Positions 32,136-36,777 of a stretch of DNA of 36,777 nt are shown one piece after another (the stretch's first letter is position 1; each line of letters starts with the position of its first letter). Below the pieces are notes generated by a model. That model had not been told where the DNA came from. It saw only the letters and a program-made list of their open reading frames with translations, and ran no database searches. The stretch comes from Pseudomonadota bacterium (GTDB lineage: Bacteria; Myxococcota_A; Bradymonadia; UBA4248), in assembly GCA_017464085.1 (NCBI GenBank), contig JAFUEE010000026.1, forward strand, positions 1 to 36,777. The letters run 5' to 3'. Both the position numbers and the translations under genes were made by a program.

Positions 32136-33554
32136 ATGATGTCATATCGCATTGAGCATGATTTGCTCGGAGAATTTCAGGTGCCCGCAGACGCGCTTTA
32201 TGGCGTGCACACTGCCCGAAGTATGCAGAATTTTCCGCTGACCGGCCGTCATGTCCATCCGGCCTGGATCCAGGCCATGGGCGATGTCAAGCTGGCATGC
32301 GCGAAAACCTCGCGCGCGCTCGGCGCATGGAAGGACGATCCGGCAAAAGCGGATGCGATCGAAAGCGCATGCAGCGAATTGGCTCAGGGCAAGCTCAACG
32401 CCTCCGTTGTCGTTGATCCCCTCCAGGGCGGTGCCGGCACTTCACTCAACATGAATGCGAACGAAGTCATTGCCAATCGCGCCCTTGAAATTCTCGGCAT
32501 CGAGAAGGGCAGTTATGCGCGCGTTTCGCCGCTTGATGATATCAACTATCAGCAGTCGACGAACGATGTGTGCCCCACGGCCTACAAGCTCGCGCTCATC
32601 CGCCAGATTGATGCATTCCTGCCCGCGCTCAAGACGCTTGAACTGACACTGCGTGTCAAATCCGATCAGCTTTCCGATGTCGTCAAGGTCGGGCGCACGC
32701 AGTACCAGGATGCCGTGCTCACGACTGTGGGCTTCGAGTTCAAGGCTTATGCCGAAGCGCTCGCGCGCGATTTCGCGCGTCTCGTTCAGGCGCGCAAGGC
32801 CATGCTGCGTGTCAATCTGGGCGGCACGGCCATTGGCACATGCGTCAGCGCTTCTCATGAATATGTCGAGCATGTCGTGCATACGCTCGCGGAAATCACG
32901 GACATCGATTTCGTCCAGAACGACGATCTCATCGACGGCACACAGAACCTCGATGACAGCGCATACGTCAGCGGCATCCTCAAGACGCTCGCGGTCTCGC
33001 TGCTCAAGATGTCGACCGACCTGCGCTTCATGTCCTCAGGCCCGCAAGCTGGCATTGGCGAAATCTCGCTCCCGCCGCGCCAGGCAGGCAGCTCCATCAT
33101 GCCCGGCAAGGTCAATCCGGTCATTCCCGAGGCAATGACTCAGGTCTGTTTCACAGTGATCGGGCACGACACGGCGATTACTTACGCCACTAGCCAGGGC
33201 TGTCTTGAGCTCAACCCCTTCCTGCCGCTCATTGCCGACTGCCTGCTGGGCGACCTCGACCTCTTGGGCAATGCGTGCAAGATGATGACTGAGCGCTGCA
33301 TCAAGGGAATCGTGGCAAATGTTGACAAATGCCGCGCCGGCGTCGCTTCCTCGACCGCGCTCATCACCGCGATGGTCGCGCGCATTGGCTATGATCGCGC
33401 CTGCCAGATCGGTATTGATGCCATCGCCGAAGGCCGCTCTATCCGCGAAAAACTCATCGACATGAAGCTGCTCACTGCTGAGGAAGCCGATGCGCTCACA
33501 AATGCAGATGTCGTCCGCTCGACGATGGCTGACAAGGCGCGCCATTCTCACTGA
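32136..33554 (+). CDS. aspA: Aspartate ammonia-lyase (aspartase)
   Basis: Aspartase interconverts L-aspartate with fumarate and ammonia. The 472-residue product belongs to the fumarase/aspartase superfamily: it has the SS-loop signature GSSIMPGKVNP (about 318-328), the conserved N-terminal VPADALYGVHTARSMQNFP (about 16-34), and STNDVCPTAYKLA (about 139-151). The VPADALYG and GVHTARS features favour aspartase over fumarase, but a class II fumarase cannot be excluded without a search. A second in-frame ATG lies three bases on. It stands alone between repeat pairs. Confidence 0.88.
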   Translation: MMSYRIEHDLLGEFQVPADALYGVHTARSMQNFPLTGRHVHPAWIQAMGDVKLACAKTSRALGAWKDDPAKADAIESACSELAQGKLNASVVVDPLQGGAGTSLNMNANEVIANRALEILGIEKGSYARVSPLDDINYQQSTNDVCPTAYKLALIRQIDAFLPALKTLELTLRVKSDQLSDVVKVGRTQYQDAVLTTVGFEFKAYAEALARDFARLVQARKAMLRVNLGGTAIGTCVSASHEYVEHVVHTLAEITDIDFVQNDDLIDGTQNLDDSAYVSGILKTLAVSLLKMSTDLRFMSSGPQAGIGEISLPPRQAGSSIMPGKVNPVIPEAMTQVCFTVIGHDTAITYATSQGCLELNPFLPLIADCLLGDLDLLGNACKMMTERCIKGIVANVDKCRAGVASSTALITAMVARIGYDRACQIGIDAIAEGRSIREKLIDMKLLTAEEADALTNADVVRSTMADKARHSH

Positions 33555-33923
33555 AGCATGAGCTTCCCCAAGATTGCGGACGTCCGCAGGGTATGCGGGC
33601 GTTTCGCCCGCAAAATCATCATATTAGGCTCTGTTCAGCCTGCGTGGATATTGAAATGTGGTGCCAACGCACGCTGAAAAACGAGCCAGCGTTCAGCATG
33701 AGTGGCGGGGGGGATATATATTGATACAAACCTTATATTGTTCGCGCCATGCTTCTGGGATATGGAGGGTGCGGTGGTGATTTTGCGCCGGCGTATGAAA
33801 TAGCCGGCGCCAGCGGGGCGTATCGGCCGACGGCCGATAGCCCGCGTCAAAAAAGAGCCGTGAAGTCGTTGAGAGGATAGTGTGTTTGGCCGCGCGGCAT
33901 GAAGATGCGGGGGAAGCATAAGG
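33555..33923. other. Gap between aspA and the first kinase
   Basis: This 369-base stretch holds a palindrome TGCGGACGTCCGCA (about 33575-33588) and the hairpin TGCGGGCG/CGCCCGCA without a T tract. It also holds an 18-base motif (33642-33659) that recurs inverted downstream of the kinase, and repeat copy 7. A short minus-strand reading frame ending at 33635 encodes a coherent C-terminal-looking peptide but no recognisable gene. No obvious promoter was found. Confidence 0.4.
33785..33845 (+). repeat. Paired bulged-hairpin intergenic repeat, copy 7
   Basis: The first hairpin (33785-33810) is the best copy: GCGCCGGC/GCCGGCGC, bulged G, TAT/ATA, loop GAA. The second (33813-33845) has GGGC/GCCC, a bulged G, TATCGGCC/GGCCGATA and loop GAC. 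Confidence 0.85.
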
Positions 33924-35807
33924 ATGCAGTGCGCATCAAGGGATAAATCTATAGATTTTGTGTCGGAAGTTGAGCAATGGCTCAACATGGAAGCATCTGA
34001 GCGTGGCGTTTCGGAGGCTGAGGATGCGTCTTTGCCTGCCAGCGCGTGTGTGACACCAACCGGGGGGCATGATCGTGAAGCAGTCCGTAAGATGCTGGCA
34101 GACCGGCTTGAGCGTGATATGCGATTCACGCCTTCGGAGCTTGCGGGAAGATATCGTTTTGTCAGATTGCTCGGCGCTGGTTCGCAGGGGAAGGTCTATC
34201 TTGCGAAGCGTCTTTCGGATGACCGTCAGGTCGCGATCAAGCAGCATCTTCTGGATTCAGTCAAGACTTGGAAAGAATACACGATGTTTCATCGAGAGGC
34301 GGAGGTGCTGTCGTCGCTCGATGTCCCGGGTGTGGTCAAGCTGTATGAGGCGAGTGACTGTTTTGAGGCGAATCCGCCGTGTTCATATATCGTGCAGGAA
34401 TATGTCAGTGGGGAGACGCTCAAGACGTTGCTCGCGTCAGGATATAGATTTTCGAGAGATGGCGCGTATGACCTCGTCTTGCAGATTATCGATATTTTGG
34501 AGAAGCTGCATGCGCATGATCCGCCGGTTATTCATCGCGACATCAAGCCGTCGAATATCATTCTGAAAAAGGGGAGCCGTGACAGGTTTGAAGTGTGTTT
34601 GATTGACTTTGGCGCGGTGTCGAACCCGAAGGTGCAGAGCGGCGGTTCGACGGTTGCAGGCACATTTGGCTATATGTCGCCGGAGCAGATGATCGGGCGC
34701 GCGACACCTGCGAGCGACACGTATGCGCTCGCGGCGCTGTTCGCGTATATCCTCAGCGGGGTCGATCCTGCCGAGATGAGAGTGCAGGATCTGCGCCTGG
34801 TCATCGATCCTTATGTCGAGAATCATCCGCCGGCGCTCGTGCAGACGCTTCGCCGCATGCTCGAGCCAGATATCCGGAAAAGGCTTTCCGATCTCAGTGA
34901 AATTCGTCGGCGGTTCACATTATTTAAAGCGGGGCGATATGTTCTTGAAGAGGATAATTGCCGATGCTTTTCAAAAGAGGAGTTTATTGATCGCTTCAGG
35001 CAGGTCAGGCATCTCTGTCAGCCGCAGAATTTAGAAATCTGGCAGGATCTTCCTGATTTGCTAGGAAATCGCGACATATTCCCGATAGATATTTATACGA
35101 ACCCAAGATTTTTAAATTATCCGTGTAAAAAGAATGTTTCAGATATTGAAAAGTCTGAAAAGAACAAAGGGAAGCAGGGGGCAAAAGTCAAAAAATTCAA
35201 TCATCTGCACTTTCTATGGATTGTGATGGGAATATTGATATATTGGTATGTGATGGTTGCAATGGTGCTTGTATTAAATTTGAAGATTGAGGCAATTTTT
35301 GAGATGAATCTGGGGATAGCGATTTCATCTATTTTTATGTTCATAATATTTGGTTTGATAAGTTTGGGAAAACATATAATACAACAGATTGCGAGTAATC
35401 GTCGTTCACATCAAAGCGGTCGAATACCTGAGATTCTTTCGGCTTCTCATGTGGAGCGTGAATTTTGTGATTATCATATCGCGTTAATCCGAAATGGTAT
35501 AAAGACGATTGCGACGATTACTTGTATTAGATATATTCCATCAGGCCATGTTCATGGCTATCGTGTCGAGGCACCGCCTAAGTTTAGAATATACTATAAA
35601 TTTAATCCGCCGGATGATGATGATGCGCGCGATCTTGAACATTTTGTAGATACGCACCGGGATCCGTTTGGGCTGTTCGAGGTAGGTGATCCGTTGCCGA
35701 TTTTGTATTCCGGATTTGGCAAGCCGATGCATGTGACACATAGCATGCCTTATCCTTTTCCGATGGATGACTTGGAGCTTCCTTCCGATTATATTTATAT
35801 GAGTTAG
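33924..35807 (+). CDS. Hanks-type Ser/Thr protein kinase with two C-terminal membrane segments
   Basis: The 627-residue product has a complete kinase domain (about 78-340): glycine loop GAGSQGKVYLA, catalytic lysine AIK (about 102), HRDIKPSN (about 204-211), DFG (about 226-228) and a GT-x-GYMSPEQ activation segment. A variable region follows, then two hydrophobic segments (about 430-453 and 465-483) and a C-terminal soluble domain of unknown type. Residues after about 340, and especially the DNA from about 35050 to 35420, are much more AT-rich than the kinase part, suggesting a different origin for the C-terminal half. ATG 33924 follows a GGGGGAA stretch; the next in-frame ATG at 33987 is possible. 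The gene is the upstream member of a kinase pair. Confidence 0.9.
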   Translation: MQCASRDKSIDFVSEVEQWLNMEASERGVSEAEDASLPASACVTPTGGHDREAVRKMLADRLERDMRFTPSELAGRYRFVRLLGAGSQGKVYLAKRLSDDRQVAIKQHLLDSVKTWKEYTMFHREAEVLSSLDVPGVVKLYEASDCFEANPPCSYIVQEYVSGETLKTLLASGYRFSRDGAYDLVLQIIDILEKLHAHDPPVIHRDIKPSNIILKKGSRDRFEVCLIDFGAVSNPKVQSGGSTVAGTFGYMSPEQMIGRATPASDTYALAALFAYILSGVDPAEMRVQDLRLVIDPYVENHPPALVQTLRRMLEPDIRKRLSDLSEIRRRFTLFKAGRYVLEEDNCRCFSKEEFIDRFRQVRHLCQPQNLEIWQDLPDLLGNRDIFPIDIYTNPRFLNYPCKKNVSDIEKSEKNKGKQGAKVKKFNHLHFLWIVMGILIYWYVMVAMVLVLNLKIEAIFEMNLGIAISSIFMFIIFGLISLGKHIIQQIASNRRSHQSGRIPEILSASHVEREFCDYHIALIRNGIKTIATITCIRYIPSGHVHGYRVEAPPKFRIYYKFNPPDDDDARDLEHFVDTHRDPFGLFEVGDPLPILYSGFGKPMHVTHSMPYPFPMDDLELPSDYIYMS

Positions 35808-36345
35808 GGCGCACACATTCCGTTTTGTCTGTGTTCAACATTTCATATCCACGCTGGCAGATAGAGCCCTCCGTTTTTGCGATAGAGGGAGGGCGTTTGG
35901 ATTCCCATTACGATAACATGTCGTGTGAAGGTGGCTGAAGTGTAACGGAACGTCACTATTGTTACTTTCAGCCGAATGCTATTCTGAAGCATGATGGGCA
36001 TTGCGTGACAGGCAGTAGGCAGAAGTTGGTAGGCAATAGTAAGTTTTCGCGAAGTTTTGGTGCTGAAGAAATTATGAGATGGGCTTTCCCGAAGATGGAA
36101 TTGTCGAAGATTTGGAGGCCGGCTGAATAGTTGCTCACTGTTTTAGATAAAAAAAGTGCATGCTTGGTTCGGATACGTTATAAGTTTGTGCGGCAAGGGG
36201 CATGCCCCAGCCGATCAGGAATGCGCGATAAGAAGAAAAATCAAATGCCTGAGGCGAATGTTCGTCAAGATGTTCTGAGGAGCCGAGTGTCAGGCAAAAT
36301 GCGGTCTGTGAGGGGTTGTCATCTGGCTTTGGGTGGGTAAAGGCG
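35808..36345. other. 538-base gap between the two kinase genes
   Basis: A hairpin GCCCTCC/GGAGGGC (35866-35894) follows the first kinase and may terminate it, although its T tract is weak. A second stem pairs GGCTGAAG-TGTAAC (35933-35946) with GTTAC-TTTCAGCC (35961-35973). The inverse of the 33642 motif is at 35838-35854. No convincing gene was found; a 69-residue frame at 36131-36340 looks like noise. A promoter for the second kinase is probably present but I could not define one. Confidence 0.4.
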
Positions 36346-36777
36346 ATGAGAGAGCAAGAAACGTCAGTTGCGGAATTAAACATTCATGTGTCGGGGCATG
36401 AGCGTTGGGGGCTTGAGGATATCGTCGATGGCTGTGAGCATTCAGATGCATCGCAAGTCGCTGAAGGGGATGCGCCTGAGCTTGAGACCCCTGCAGAACT
36501 TGAGGACAGATACACGTTCACTCAGGTGCTCGGCGAAGGTTCTCAGGGCAAGGTTTTTCTTGCAAAGCGTCGCACTGACGGGAAGAAAGTAGCCATCAAA
36601 CAGCTTCGGATAGACTCGGTCAAGACATGGAAGGAATACACGCTGTTTCACCGCGAGGCGGATGTGCTCGCGTCGCTCGATGTGCCGGGTGTCGTCAAGC
36701 TGTATGAGGCATGCGACTATCTCGAAGCGAATCCGCCGTGTTCATATATCGTTCAGGAATATGTCGAGGGCGTGACG
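36346..36777 (+). CDS. Second Ser/Thr protein kinase, 5' part, runs off the window
   Basis: From the ATG at 36346 the frame stays open to the last base, giving 144 codons. After a variable N-terminal region (about 1-56) comes a kinase start DRYTFTQVLGEGSQGKVFLAK. It is followed by a segment nearly identical to the first kinase: SVKTWKEYT-FHREA, SLDVPGVVKLYEA and EANPPCSYIVQEYV. The catalytic loop lies beyond the window. TAAAGG is upstream of the ATG. It is clearly a paralogue of the kinase at 33924, in the same orientation, and so a tandem duplication. Confidence 0.88.
   Translation, partial: MREQETSVAELNIHVSGHERWGLEDIVDGCEHSDASQVAEGDAPELETPAELEDRYTFTQVLGEGSQGKVFLAKRRTDGKKVAIKQLRIDSVKTWKEYTLFHREADVLASLDVPGVVKLYEACDYLEANPPCSYIVQEYVEGVT

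Noticed and set aside
36131..36340. 69-residue frame before the second kinase
   Set aside because: No ribosome site and no recognisable motif; the second kinase starts six bases later in another frame.
1..36777. tRNA and rRNA genes
   Set aside because: I found no cloverleaf with a TTCGAATC-type T-arm and no rRNA-like stretch, but I could not run tRNAscan-SE or Infernal.

Overview
The window reads as the chromosomal origin region of a Myxococcota-like (deltaproteobacterial) organism. The lineage call is an inference from several signals: a CarD/CdnL-type regulator, a TPR lipoprotein-like protein ending in a MYXO-CTERM-like Cys/hydrophobic/RRR tail, an MJ0042-type zinc-ribbon protein fused to ExbD/TolR-like domains, large Hanks-type Ser/Thr kinases, and an endonuclease-type MutL. 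I could not test it with marker searches. Base composition is moderately GC-rich with an AT-rich origin.

Layout. 1-2700: dnaA on the minus strand, followed upstream by a gene-free, AT-rich oriC with consensus DnaA boxes in inverted pairs and a DnaA-trio-like element that also occurs in inverted orientation. 2760-4090: a minus-strand pssA/MazG-like pair. 4390-11500: plus-strand housekeeping genes carD-like, rpsD, hisS, a SurA/PpiD-like membrane-anchored chaperone and mutL. 11700-19990: a contractile-injection-system (phage-tail-like) island with a small zinc ribbon, gp25/GPW, a J-like baseplate protein, a PASTA-fused tail protein I, a fibre/adaptor-like protein, three small or unusual proteins and a sheath-C-terminus-like protein. 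No tube, spike, LysM or AAA+ ATPase gene is present. 19980-25330: minus-strand rsmD, a PSP1/RicT-like protein, a ROK sugar kinase and the zinc-ribbon/WGQ-repeat/ExbD-like protein. 25740-33560: an outer-membrane beta-barrel candidate, the TPR/MYXO-CTERM-like protein, polA (proofreading site apparently lost) and aspA. 33920-36777: two closely related membrane or soluble Ser/Thr kinases, the second cut off by the window end.

How it fits together. Replication initiation, repair (mutL, polA), translation (rpsD, hisS, rsmD) and envelope biogenesis (pssA, PpiD-like, outer-membrane protein) genes surround the injection-system island. The island is closed on both sides by housekeeping genes, so any missing core genes must lie elsewhere.

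The most striking unlabelled pattern is a family of intergenic hairpins. They share one design: a GC-rich outer stem, a single bulged G, then TAT/ATA continuing into a variable inner stem with a short loop. They occur as same-orientation pairs in at least seven intergenic gaps, in both orientations, and one doubles as a terminator.
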